The notes beneath the pieces are model-generated. The model saw nothing but the letters and a program-made list of their open reading frames with translations, was not told the origin of the DNA and did not search any database. Source: Bacteroidota bacterium (GTDB lineage: Bacteria; Bacteroidota; Bacteroidia; Chitinophagales; Saprospiraceae). Taken from it: DNA of 11,053 nucleotides. Where the stretch lies: contig QQUB01000573.1 of NCBI GenBank assembly GCA_008501835.1, positions 1 to 11,053 on the forward strand, given 5' to 3'. Both the position numbers and the translations under genes were made by a program. Numbering within the stretch: the stretch's first letter is position 1; every line of letters begins with the position of its first letter. This document shows positions 1-8,044 of the stretch, piece by piece.

Positions 1-1088
1 AATACCTCATTAAACCATTATCAAGATATCATATGCTCATTGCCATGGTGGCAGGAAGTGTTCTGGCAATCTTTCTTGGAGGAGAAGCGGCTGGCATTAA
101 TACCGTAGGTGATGTTCCATCAAATCTTCCACCTTTCAGAATTCCGGATTTATCCTATGAGAATGTGAAGAAATTAAGTTCAGGAGCTTTAGTGCTGGCA
201 TTGTTGGGACTTATTGAAGCAGTCGCTATTGCCAGGGCGATTGCGCTGAGTACCCATCAAAGAATTAACGGTAATCAGGAATTTATTGGACAAGGATTGT
301 CCAACCTTATAGCAAGTTTTTTCTCCAGCTATGCCGGTTCCGGATCATTTACCCGTTCCGGAGTTAATCATCAGGCAGGAGCCAAAACTCCTCTTTCAGC
401 CATATTTGCCGCTTTTTTCCTGATGCTCGTACTGCTTTTCTTTGCCTCTTATGCTTCCTATTTGCCTAAAGCAGCCATGGGGGGAATAATTTTATTGGTT
501 GGGTACAACCTAATCGATTTCCATCATATCAAACAGGTAATGAAAACCAGTGGCAGGGAATCATTGGTACTGGTAATAACGCTTATAGGTACCTTGTTTT
601 TTGAACTCGAATTTGCCCTTTTAGCAGGAATTTTTGTCTCCCTGTTCTTTTACCTGGAAAGAACTTCCAAGCCAAATATTGCTGAGATGGGAAGAAACCT
701 CGATGGGCAATACATCAATATGATCAGAGAAGACGATTTGATTGAAATCCCTGATGCAAAGGTGATTCGGATTGATGGTTCCTTATATTTCGCTTCCATT
801 GAAAAGATCGCAGATTATTTTTCTCATTTGTATGAGGAGAAAAGCGTCAATTATATTGTCGTAATGTCACAGGGAATCAACTTTATTGACCTGGGGGCAG
901 CAGAATGGCTTACCAATGAAGTTAAAAAATGGCAGAACACCAGAGGGGGAATAATCTTCCAGGGTATGAAACTCATAAGTCAGGATGTATTGATTAAAGG
1001 CGGTTTCCGAAATAAAATGGGTAAACAGGTGTTCTACAAAGAAATGGAAACTGCAGTGGAAGCCATCGAAAGAAATGGAGCGGTTTAA
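1..1088 (+). CDS. SulP-family anion transporter with STAS domain (5' end missing)
   Basis: This is the C-terminal part of a SulP (SLC26-like) inner-membrane permease, a family that carries sulfate, bicarbonate or other anions, usually with H+ or Na+. The reading frame is open to the left edge from base 3, so the ATG at 33 is internal and the gene starts outside the window. Seen: several hydrophobic helices between about 33 and 650; the SulP signature GSGSFTRSGVNHQAGAKTPL around 340-400; and a C-terminal STAS domain from about 750 to 1070 (starting near IPDAKVIRIDGSLYF). STAS domains sit in the cytoplasm and take part in folding, trafficking or regulation of the permease. The usual Ser/Thr two residues after the STAS aspartate is replaced here (FIDLGAAEWL). 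The substrate cannot be told from sequence; sulfate and bicarbonate are both possible. The stop codon overlaps the stop of the convergent 81-residue gene. Family assignment is firm. Confidence 0.93.
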   Translation, partial: YLIKPLSRYHMLIAMVAGSVLAIFLGGEAAGINTVGDVPSNLPPFRIPDLSYENVKKLSSGALVLALLGLIEAVAIARAIALSTHQRINGNQEFIGQGLSNLIASFFSSYAGSGSFTRSGVNHQAGAKTPLSAIFAAFFLMLVLLFFASYASYLPKAAMGGIILLVGYNLIDFHHIKQVMKTSGRESLVLVITLIGTLFFELEFALLAGIFVSLFFYLERTSKPNIAEMGRNLDGQYINMIREDDLIEIPDAKVIRIDGSLYFASIEKIADYFSHLYEEKSVNYIVVMSQGINFIDLGAAEWLTNEVKKWQNTRGGIIFQGMKLISQDVLIKGGFRNKMGKQVFYKEMETAVEAIERNGAV

Positions 1089-1330
1089 ATCTTGTTCAGT
1101 AAATAAAAGGTTAACCAGCCCATTAGGATGGCGAAAATCAGGAAGGTCAGAATATTTCTTATGACGTAGTTTTTTCTGGTCGAATGGATTTTTTCCTCAT
1201 CCAGTTTGTCTGCCGGGCGATTTTTAGTTTTGCCTTTTGGTAAAGACTCCTTTTTTTTGCGGTTGCCAAATAATTTTCGCGGCTTTTTGGTCATGTGTTC
1301 TTTGATCCCGCCCCAGTTATTCATGGCCAT
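1085..1330 (-). CDS. Small lysine-rich protein with one C-terminal transmembrane helix
   Basis: This is a hypothetical protein of 81 residues with no family I recognise. Residues 1-55 are strongly basic and polar (for example KKPRKLFGNRKKKESLPKGK at about 15-34, then an acidic DKLDEEK stretch). Residues about 56-77 form one hydrophobic helix (ILTFLIFAILMGWLTFYLL), leaving only a short NKI tail. It has no signal peptide, and the positive-inside rule places the basic part in the cytoplasm, so it looks like a tail-anchored inner-membrane protein. The start at 1330 is favoured over the in-frame ATG two codons later because GGGAG lies 6 nt upstream of it. It follows the large CHU_C gene by 23 bp on the same strand, so it is probably the last gene of that operon. 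Its role is unknown; assistance to export or anchoring of the upstream surface proteins is only a guess from position. Confidence 0.75.
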   Translation of the reverse strand: MAMNNWGGIKEHMTKKPRKLFGNRKKKESLPKGKTKNRPADKLDEEKIHSTRKNYVIRNILTFLIFAILMGWLTFYLLNKI

Positions 1331-1336
1331 TTTTTA

Positions 1337-1344
1337 CTCCCTTT
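1337..1344 (-). promoter_or_regulatory. Shine-Dalgarno site of the 81-residue gene
   Basis: Read on the minus strand this is AAAGGGAG, followed by TAAAAA and then ATG at 1330. It decides between two in-frame ATGs. It is also notable because the surface-protein gene at 7812 has no comparable site. It lies in the 23-bp gap after the stop of the large gene, which supports co-transcription. Confidence 0.6.
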
Positions 1345-1353
1345 GGTTTTTAA

Positions 1354-4300
1354 TTATTTCAATAAATTGATTTCTCCACTTATCTGCAATATAGTACCAT
1401 CCATTCTTTTTAATCTCGCATAATAAACGAATACATCCGGGTTCAAAACCTGTCCCTTAAATTTACCGTCCCATCCGTTTTGATTCTCCAAAGGGTGGAA
1501 GTTTTCCAGAGTATAAACCATATCTCCCCACCGGTTGAAAATTCGAAATTCCAATACCTCAGTTATACTTTCATGTGCATATATTTGGAGCCGGTCATTT
1601 ATACCATCACCGTTTGGAGAAAATGCATTTGGAACAAATACGGGAGTGTTTTTATCTACAAAAATGGTCAACTGATCAAACCCAATACAGCCGTTTTCAT
1701 CTTCAATGGTAACGGAATAGGTGGTGGATACCAATGGAGAAACAATTCTTTCAAGCATTCCAGATCCACTAATGGAGTCAGGAAACCAGATGACGGTATC
1801 TATTTGGGACAATAAGCGATTTACATAAGCAGAAAGCAATATTTCCTCGCCTATGGTGATGGTATTTGGTTGGTTATCTAAATCTGCGGTTAAGGTAACC
1901 TCCATAATCTCGGGTTCAGTAAGCGTAATTTCCACAGAACCCTCGCAACCATTCAGGTCTGTTACCATAAGAGAATATTCTCCCGGAGATAATCCGGAAA
2001 AAATAGTTTGCTGAGAAAAAGGATCTCCGTTCAGGGATAACAGGTAGGGAGGTGTGCCTCCGCCTGAAACGGAATCCAATTGAATGAGTCCGTCATTAAC
2101 TCCGTGGCAACTTAAAGAAGTGTATGAAAAATGAGGTACAAGTAACACTGATTCCGAAGAAACGGTAACTTCATCGGTATCTGAACAGCCGGATGCTGAA
2201 TGGACAACCGATAATTGGTATGTGTCGGCATTGGTAACCTCAATAATTGGAGCAAAGGCATTGGACACAGGACTATTGTTCACAGAACTCCATGTCAATT
2301 CGAAACCCTGGCCTGTTGTAGTCAAATCGCCTCCTAACGTTGCCATATTCAATGTACAATCCAGTGTTACATCTTCTCCGGCATCGGCAATGGGTGTTGG
2401 TTGAATATCAATGTGAACAGTATCCTGCTCAATGGGGCAAAACGAAGAGGAAATAGAATAGACAAAGGAGTAAACTCCAGGATTATTACCGGAAGGCGAA
2501 AATGTGCCGTCCAATCCATTAAAAGTACCCGGCATCGACATTATGTCAGAAATTTCATTCCAGGATCCGCCAGCATCTTCGTTGATCAGCAATTCTTCCA
2601 AAATGACAGTTGTGTCGAGGCCGGAGCAAAGTTCCAGGGTATCTAAAGGTGATCCGGAAGAAAGCGGAATACTGATCTGGAGGTTCAGATCATCGGGTAT
2701 GGTTGGAAGGCATAGTTCTTGTGAGGGATGTTCAACGTTTATAAGGCTTACTGTTAAATCTTCGTTGGGAGCAAAACCAAAAGAATAACCATCGGTTACT
2801 TCAGTGAGGAAAAAAGTATCCATACCAATCGTGAATTCGAGGTTGTATAACACAGAAGGGTCCGAAATTTCAACGTTAATGGCGGCAGAATCTCCTAAAC
2901 AAATGGTGGCAGATTCCAGCGACCATTCTAGGGTGACTTCCGGACAATTAAGCGTTGTACAACTGAAACTCGTGTCGATATCCTGGCAGATATTTGGAGA
3001 TAATGCTGTTAAATTCAGATCAATGCTGGTATTGGGAAGAATCCCGGAAATGAGGATTGATGTGTCAGAAAGCCAATCGGTATTGTAGGTAGGATTGAGG
3101 TCGATTAAATATCCAAGTGCCTCAGGAATCTCTGGCCATGAAACCTCCAAGGACTCAGTTCCGGGTTGGCAAACAGGTATAGGAATGTCCAGTGGTTCGA
3201 ACAAGAAAATTGAATCAACAGTAATATCCGATATACAACCTGATTCTTCTACAAATAGGGAAACGTAATGCATTCCGGGTGTTTCCCATTGTACCGAAAA
3301 GGGGCCTGGCCCTGCTGAATCCATGACTACCGCATCGAAGAAATCCCAATGGAAGGTCGTACTGTCGGTTACCATTCCTGAAAAAGCGACTAATGTTGAA
3401 TCTGATAAACATAAGCTGTCAGCAAGAGAAAAAATGCCTACGGGGGCAGATTGAATGTCGATGTTTATGGTGTCTGAATAGATACAGACAGATTCATTGT
3501 AGGTTACGATCACCTCATTATTCATGTTTATCATTGAACTGTCTGTCCGGAACAACCCAGCTCCGGGGTCAATAATTCCAACTCCTGTCCAAACTAAAGT
3601 TCCTGTGTCAGGGACGGAAGCTGGAGTCAATGACAATTGAATTGTATCTGTTTCTTCAAAGCAAATAGGTGTAACGGGCTCTATTTCAATGCTTATTTCA
3701 GGACATGGTAAAGTGTTACATGAAGCAATCACACTGGTATCGCCACAATTATTACTATCCAGCAATGTCAATTCGATGGTAGCATTGGTTCCTGGTAACA
3801 TTCCTGTTACCAGGTAGGAGGTGTCAGAAGTAAGATCTCCTGGCGGACCATTCTGAACTACTACCTGATATTCTGAAACTAATGTGTCTTCTTCCCACGT
3901 AAAAAGCACCTCGGTAAGGGTACTTTCACAATTGATTTCAGGAGCAGTGAGCTGAGGTAAGATTTCAATAATATTTGTGGCCGAATCGGATGGACATTGT
4001 GGGTGTTCAAGAATTAAAGTTACTAATTGGGAACCTGGTGAATCCCAGGATACCATAAGGCTATCATTATTTGTGGATTGATAGATTAACTGCCCTTCAT
4101 CCAGGCTCCAGGAGAGATTGTTGGAATCCGTTTGAGTACCTGTGAAAATTATTTCTATATTTTCTGACAGACATGCAGTATCCAGCATTTGAAAATCAGC
4201 AGTAGGACTTGTAATAACTTCATAATTCAGGGTGTCATAAACACTGCATAATTCATCGTTCAGTATTAAATAAACCTCATTCTGACCGATCATGGTTTCG

Positions 4301-5400
4301 TCTGCCACCAGAATTCCCTGAAGACTGTCAATGATTCCCGGACCCTGCCAGGAAATGCTGAATTCACTTAAACTGTCAACGATATTATGTTGCAGATGAA
4401 TGGTGTCCGACTGGCCTGGGGAAAGACATATTGGATCAATAGGTAGTATTGCATCCAATTCTTCAGGACAATAAAGGGTTGTACAAACAGGCAGCGTAAT
4501 GCTTCCGGGGCAAGAATTGGAACTCACAACGACCATTTGAATGCCAATAGACTGCCCAGGAGTGAGTCCATTAAGTAAATAACTGGTATCGGATACAATG
4601 GTGCCCAATGGGCCGTTGATCACTGTTACGATATAGGCTGTAGCATCTTCAATGGTTTGCCATTCATAGAGGATGCTGGAAAAGGTTTCCATGCATTGAA
4701 TGTCAGGCGTATCCAATGGAGAGTCTATTTGAACCACCTGACTGAAAGTGTCAGATACGCATGCGCCATCCTGAATGAACAATTGAACGAGCTTGTTTCC
4801 GGATGTATCCCAATGTATTTCATATAGACCTGAATTTTCAGAAATAAGATTTCCACCATCAAAGTCCCAGTTAAAAGTTGCTGAAGGACCTGCCTCTCCA
4901 GTAAAAAGAATATTTAGATTATCTAATTGACAAATCGGATCAATCAGAAGGAATTCTGCTTCAGGCTGGGTTATTATTTCAATGCTGGCAGAGTCTGTAA
5001 TTGTTGTATCAGCATTGGAAAAGTGATAATAAATAGTGTGGATTCCCGGACCGGCATTGTGAGGATCAAAAGTTCCGGCAGCCTGGTCAATAATGCCGGT
5101 GCCATCCCAAAACCCGGTACCCGGATCTCCAAGGATACTAACCGTCAGATCTATTTGAGAAGTGGTTGGGGAAAGACAAATAGGCCCAACACTATCAATA
5201 TCAATGGAGGTCGAAACTGGATCCGATACCTTGATATTATTGTTAAGTTTTATGGATTGATTCGACAATAGAATTTCTTTTTCGTCAGAGGAGCCAACTG
5301 ACGAAAGAGGACCTGGGTGGTAGTGATTTTGTGTTTGTCCTATTATAAAGAAGGTACACAAACCAACCAATAGCAATAGTGGCAAAGCTAACTTTGGCAT
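1354..5400 (-). CDS. Giant secreted multidomain protein with SprB repeat and CHU_C (T9SS type B) C-terminal domain
   Basis: This is a surface or secreted protein of about 1348 residues, numbered from the ATG at 5400. A signal peptide (MPKLALPLLLLVGLCTFFII) is followed by a short linker. Residues 70-820 hold three tandem Ig-PKD-Fn3 units of about 250 residues, each closing with a C[TN]TLxCPE motif. A fourth Ig-like module starts near 834. After it come an Ig-like module (918-1000, GTFSPSGNNPGVYSFVYS), a further Ig/PKD-like module (1005-1083, ADAGEDVTLDC), a SprB-type repeat (1092-1164, SCHGVNDG...GLSPGEYSLMVTD) and a gliding-motility-associated C-terminal domain (1254-1348, FVPNAFSPNGDGIND, FNRWGDMVY, GWDGKFKG). 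In this family that domain is a type B signal for the type IX secretion system, so export across the outer membrane is expected. A TTG two codons upstream (5406) is an alternative start and lies closer to a GGAGG at 5419-5423. The C-terminal half is paralogous to the neighbouring 779-residue protein. Adhesion is the likely role, but no ligand is visible. Confidence 0.93.
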   Translation of the reverse strand: MPKLALPLLLLVGLCTFFIIGQTQNHYHPGPLSSVGSSDEKEILLSNQSIKLNNNIKVSDPVSTSIDIDSVGPICLSPTTSQIDLTVSILGDPGTGFWDGTGIIDQAAGTFDPHNAGPGIHTIYYHFSNADTTITDSASIEIITQPEAEFLLIDPICQLDNLNILFTGEAGPSATFNWDFDGGNLISENSGLYEIHWDTSGNKLVQLFIQDGACVSDTFSQVVQIDSPLDTPDIQCMETFSSILYEWQTIEDATAYIVTVINGPLGTIVSDTSYLLNGLTPGQSIGIQMVVVSSNSCPGSITLPVCTTLYCPEELDAILPIDPICLSPGQSDTIHLQHNIVDSLSEFSISWQGPGIIDSLQGILVADETMIGQNEVYLILNDELCSVYDTLNYEVITSPTADFQMLDTACLSENIEIIFTGTQTDSNNLSWSLDEGQLIYQSTNNDSLMVSWDSPGSQLVTLILEHPQCPSDSATNIIEILPQLTAPEINCESTLTEVLFTWEEDTLVSEYQVVVQNGPPGDLTSDTSYLVTGMLPGTNATIELTLLDSNNCGDTSVIASCNTLPCPEISIEIEPVTPICFEETDTIQLSLTPASVPDTGTLVWTGVGIIDPGAGLFRTDSSMINMNNEVIVTYNESVCIYSDTINIDIQSAPVGIFSLADSLCLSDSTLVAFSGMVTDSTTFHWDFFDAVVMDSAGPGPFSVQWETPGMHYVSLFVEESGCISDITVDSIFLFEPLDIPIPVCQPGTESLEVSWPEIPEALGYLIDLNPTYNTDWLSDTSILISGILPNTSIDLNLTALSPNICQDIDTSFSCTTLNCPEVTLEWSLESATICLGDSAAINVEISDPSVLYNLEFTIGMDTFFLTEVTDGYSFGFAPNEDLTVSLINVEHPSQELCLPTIPDDLNLQISIPLSSGSPLDTLELCSGLDTTVILEELLINEDAGGSWNEISDIMSMPGTFNGLDGTFSPSGNNPGVYSFVYSISSSFCPIEQDTVHIDIQPTPIADAGEDVTLDCTLNMATLGGDLTTTGQGFELTWSSVNNSPVSNAFAPIIEVTNADTYQLSVVHSASGCSDTDEVTVSSESVLLVPHFSYTSLSCHGVNDGLIQLDSVSGGGTPPYLLSLNGDPFSQQTIFSGLSPGEYSLMVTDLNGCEGSVEITLTEPEIMEVTLTADLDNQPNTITIGEEILLSAYVNRLLSQIDTVIWFPDSISGSGMLERIVSPLVSTTYSVTIEDENGCIGFDQLTIFVDKNTPVFVPNAFSPNGDGINDRLQIYAHESITEVLEFRIFNRWGDMVYTLENFHPLENQNGWDGKFKGQVLNPDVFVYYARLKRMDGTILQISGEINLLK
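2941..5193 (-). repeat. Three tandem Ig-PKD-Fn3 protein repeat units within the large surface protein
   Basis: Unit 1 is residues 70-319 (4444-5193), unit 2 is 320-574 (3679-4443) and unit 3 is 575-820 (2941-3678). Each unit runs through PIC and then a W-x-G-x-GIID Ig-like module (the first P is displaced in unit 3), a PKD-like module with CxSD or CPSD, and an Fn3-like module with SDTSYL (SDTSIL in unit 3), ending in C-x-T-L-x-CPE. Cysteine positions are 75, 157, 214, 236, 297, 306 and 311 in unit 1; 325, 385, 410, 469, 491, 552, 561 and 566 in unit 2; 580, 639, 664, 722, 744, 805, 814 and 819 in unit 3. Spacing is nearly identical, but unit 1 lacks the second cysteine. The copies are clear at protein level and diverged at DNA level. 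A fourth, partial unit starts at Cys834. Confidence 0.8.
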
Positions 5401-5472
5401 AACCAAGATTGATTATGGCCTCCAAATTAGGGAATTACTTTTAACTATAGAAAAGAAATATAAATTGATTTT

Positions 5473-7812
5473 TTAATATAAGACACTCACTTCTCCCATT
5501 TTGGTGATAATACTTCCGTCCTTCAGCTGAATTTTTGCCATGTAGACATAAACTCCCGCTGCAGTCAATTGCCCTCTGTATTTACCGTTCCAGCCAGTGG
5601 ATGAAGTATTAGGCAGGAAATCTTTGTTTTGGAAAACCAATCCTCCCCAACGGTCTACTACGATTAATTCCACCACTTTTTCTACTCCTTTAGCGCTATG
5701 AATGTAAAAAATATCGTTGATGCCGTCATCATTCGGTGAGAAGGCATTTGGAATGTATATGTTGTCGTCTTTTTCTACAATGACCTGTATCTCATCACTG
5801 TCGGTGCATCCACTTTCGTCAATCACAAAAATGGAGTATGAGGTTGATTGGGTAGGAGCAACCGTAATTTCAGAACACCCAGGGCAGTTTAATGATTCCG
5901 GGAACCAAATAATGGTATCTATTTTTTCAGGCGACACATTGGTTACCACATTTAAAGTCAGACTGTCTCCGAGAGTTATGATTACAGGAGATCCAGACAC
6001 ACTTGCACTCAAATTGGCGGAGAGTTGGTTAGAGGGGGCAAGTGTAAGTTGCAGGGAGGTTTCACAGCCAAAGGCATCTACTCCGGTGAGGCTATAATTT
6101 CCGGAAGATAATCCCGTGAATTCTGTTGTCGAAGTAAAGTTTTCCCCATCGATGGAAAAAAGATACGGCTCAATACCTCCGGAAATGGAAGTTATTGAAA
6201 TAATCCCATCATCTGTCGCATTACAGGATATTGGGCTGGTGACTGCCGTCATCGAAATTTCGGAGACATTTGAAATCACCGATACCTCGTCTGTGTTAAA
6301 GCAACCACTTATTGGATCCGTAACCAAAAGAGTGTAATTCCCTTCATTTTCCACAGGAAGGGAGGGTAATGTAGCTCCTGGGATGGTTCCGTTAATGTCA
6401 GACCATTGATAACTGAGGCTCATATCAGCATTTTCATTTCCGATAATTGCCGTCGGGTCAAAGCAATCAAGAGTTTGATCCTCTCCGGCATTTACCACAG
6501 GGTTTGGATTAATGGTAATAGTTACCACAGCACTACTGGGCGGACATGGGTCAACTGTTTCATGACTATATTCGAAAAGGTAAGTGCCAGGTATCTGGCC
6601 GGCGGTATTAAATGTCCCTGTACCGGGATTAAAGGCATTTCCCGTTGAGGGATTGCTGGAAAGTTCAAGCCAGCTCCCGTCTGGACTTTCCCCAGACAAT
6701 TGATCAGTCAGAGGGACATTGACAGATTCTCCTTCACAAATGGAAAGTTCTTGAGGTACACCTGCTTCAAAAAACGGCGCAACACCCAGTGTCCAGGAAA
6801 AGGAAGTTGAACAATCCATCGCTTCGACGGTATAGGTAACCTCATGCAATCCCGGTCCCAGGTATCCCGGATCGAACATAGCTGCTCCGATTTCATTGAT
6901 CGTCCAGAAACCACCTGTCAAAGCGGTAGGAGAAAGCCACGAGTTTGGATCTACTGTTTCATCATTTTCACAAAACAAACCCGGGTTTATCCAGGAAGCA
7001 TCCAATTCTGTTATAGTAACTTCAAGTTGTTCGGTTAATACACATATTTGTCTGAAGGAAATATCATCCATGGCAAAATCATTGCCATTAGGTGTCAGGT
7101 TTGAATTTACAATACAAATTTCTGCAGAGATGCTTAAACCGGAATTCCATTGGGCGGAAAATTGATCCCAGTTACAGGTATTGGAACTTGCATTAAATAC
7201 CTCACCAATCAGGCTTCCATTGATGGAAAATTGAAGTTGGGCAGGATTTTCATCGGTAACAGAAGTGATCCAGGTAGAAAAGTCATAATCTGTCCCCGGA
7301 TCTACCTGGATGGTTTGACACCAGATATTATTGGGTAACCCTGAAGCATTGACTACCATCATATTTCCGCCACCTGTATGGTCGTTACAATTATCGAAAT
7401 GATTGTGGGTGTCGCCTGCATTGTCAGCAATGGCGTATTGTCCTTCATTGGATAGTAGTCCTACACCTCCGCCAGTGCCATAAATGTAATCACTGGAAAA
7501 ACCTGTGTCACCTTGACTAAAATCTCCATTGACCACCAGATTAACCTCAGAAAGGACCTCAACGGTTAATTCAAGGGTAGTGCTGCCAGAAATTGTGGCG
7601 GTGGTATTTAAACTGCTTGCATCTGAAAAGAGGTTTTGGGGTGACCAGTTTACAGAAAGGGGGGGTCCGGAACTTGTAGCACTCAGGGATATATCACCCG
7701 GTTCGCATAAAACCTGATCCTGCCCAGGATCAATACTAAAGTTACAGTTTTGTGAAAAGGAAAATAGTGGAATAATGGTGAGTAGGGGTAGTACGAAAAG
7801 CGCTCTGATCAT
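5473..7812 (-). CDS. Secreted CBM/jelly-roll-like, Ig/PKD and SprB repeat protein with CHU_C (T9SS type B) C-terminal domain
   Basis: This is a secreted protein of 779 residues. The signal peptide is residues 1-20 (MIRALFVLPLLTIIPLFSFS), with mature sequence from about QNC. Residues 25-88 look like a PKD/Ig module. Residues 90-256 resemble a carbohydrate-binding or galactose-binding-like jelly roll: NLVVNGDFSQGDTGF opens it, a DTHNHFDNCNDHTGGGNMMV loop is central, and GNDFAMDDISF closes it. An Ig-like module follows (about 275-345), then another (350-435), a further Ig/PKD-like module (438-512, NAGEDQTLDC), a SprB-type repeat (522-594) and the gliding-motility-associated C-terminal domain (686-779, YIPNAFSPNDDGIND, VDRWGGLVF, GWNGKYRG). 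The last domain marks it as type IX secretion cargo of type B. From about 350 onward it is collinear with the C-terminal part of the next gene, which begins 66-72 bp downstream. The start has no clear Shine-Dalgarno, but the signal peptide fixes it. Sugar binding is inferred from the fold pattern, and no ligand can be named. Confidence 0.93.
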   Translation of the reverse strand: MIRALFVLPLLTIIPLFSFSQNCNFSIDPGQDQVLCEPGDISLSATSSGPPLSVNWSPQNLFSDASSLNTTATISGSTTLELTVEVLSEVNLVVNGDFSQGDTGFSSDYIYGTGGGVGLLSNEGQYAIADNAGDTHNHFDNCNDHTGGGNMMVVNASGLPNNIWCQTIQVDPGTDYDFSTWITSVTDENPAQLQFSINGSLIGEVFNASSNTCNWDQFSAQWNSGLSISAEICIVNSNLTPNGNDFAMDDISFRQICVLTEQLEVTITELDASWINPGLFCENDETVDPNSWLSPTALTGGFWTINEIGAAMFDPGYLGPGLHEVTYTVEAMDCSTSFSWTLGVAPFFEAGVPQELSICEGESVNVPLTDQLSGESPDGSWLELSSNPSTGNAFNPGTGTFNTAGQIPGTYLFEYSHETVDPCPPSSAVVTITINPNPVVNAGEDQTLDCFDPTAIIGNENADMSLSYQWSDINGTIPGATLPSLPVENEGNYTLLVTDPISGCFNTDEVSVISNVSEISMTAVTSPISCNATDDGIISITSISGGIEPYLFSIDGENFTSTTEFTGLSSGNYSLTGVDAFGCETSLQLTLAPSNQLSANLSASVSGSPVIITLGDSLTLNVVTNVSPEKIDTIIWFPESLNCPGCSEITVAPTQSTSYSIFVIDESGCTDSDEIQVIVEKDDNIYIPNAFSPNDDGINDIFYIHSAKGVEKVVELIVVDRWGGLVFQNKDFLPNTSSTGWNGKYRGQLTAAGVYVYMAKIQLKDGSIITKMGEVSVLY

Positions 7813-7919
7813 TTCTAAAGGATTAATAATAATTAAATCACCTGGGGCAATTAATTATTGTTTAAAGACCGATTTCTTTTAAAAAATCAATCCATCCGTC
7901 CTTTATTACTCACGAATTA

Positions 7920-7927
7920 CAAAGGTA
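7920..7927 (-). promoter_or_regulatory. Candidate Bacteroidota -7 promoter box for the surface-protein operon
   Basis: On the minus strand this reads TACCTTTG, an exact match to the Bacteroidota -7 consensus TAnnTTTG. It lies in an AT-rich tract and would start a transcript roughly 100 nt upstream of the 779-residue gene. The matching -33 TTTG element is not seen at the expected distance; only GTTA is near it. The call therefore rests on one short motif. Confidence 0.35.
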
Positions 7928-8044
7928 AATAAATAAAATATAATAACGGAGAATTGCTGTCCATTAGCCTTAAGAGGACCAAAAACTGGGCCGAAATATT
8001 GATATTTTTCTCAAAATTCATTAAATTAAGGGTCTACTACCGGA

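Noticed and set aside
2941..5193. Long repeat array considered as a CRISPR or tandem DNA repeat
   Set aside because: The periodicity is about 750-765 bp, lies within one reading frame and is visible only at protein level, so it is a protein domain duplication.
4927..5271. Open plus-strand frame of 114 codons inside the large surface gene
   Set aside because: It lies antisense to a clearly coding region with recognisable domains; its product has no signal, domain or ordinary composition. Other plus-strand open frames across 1480-7717 are rejected for the same reason.
5401..5472. Possible promoter (TATATTTC, minus strand) between the two surface-protein genes
   Set aside because: It has one mismatch to the -7 consensus and no upstream element; the short gap fits an operon better.
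7813..7870. AT-rich palindromic bits such as CAATTAATTATTG considered as a terminator or hairpin regulator
   Set aside because: The arms are only four bases, with no GC stem or U-tract, and the region lies upstream of genes rather than downstream.
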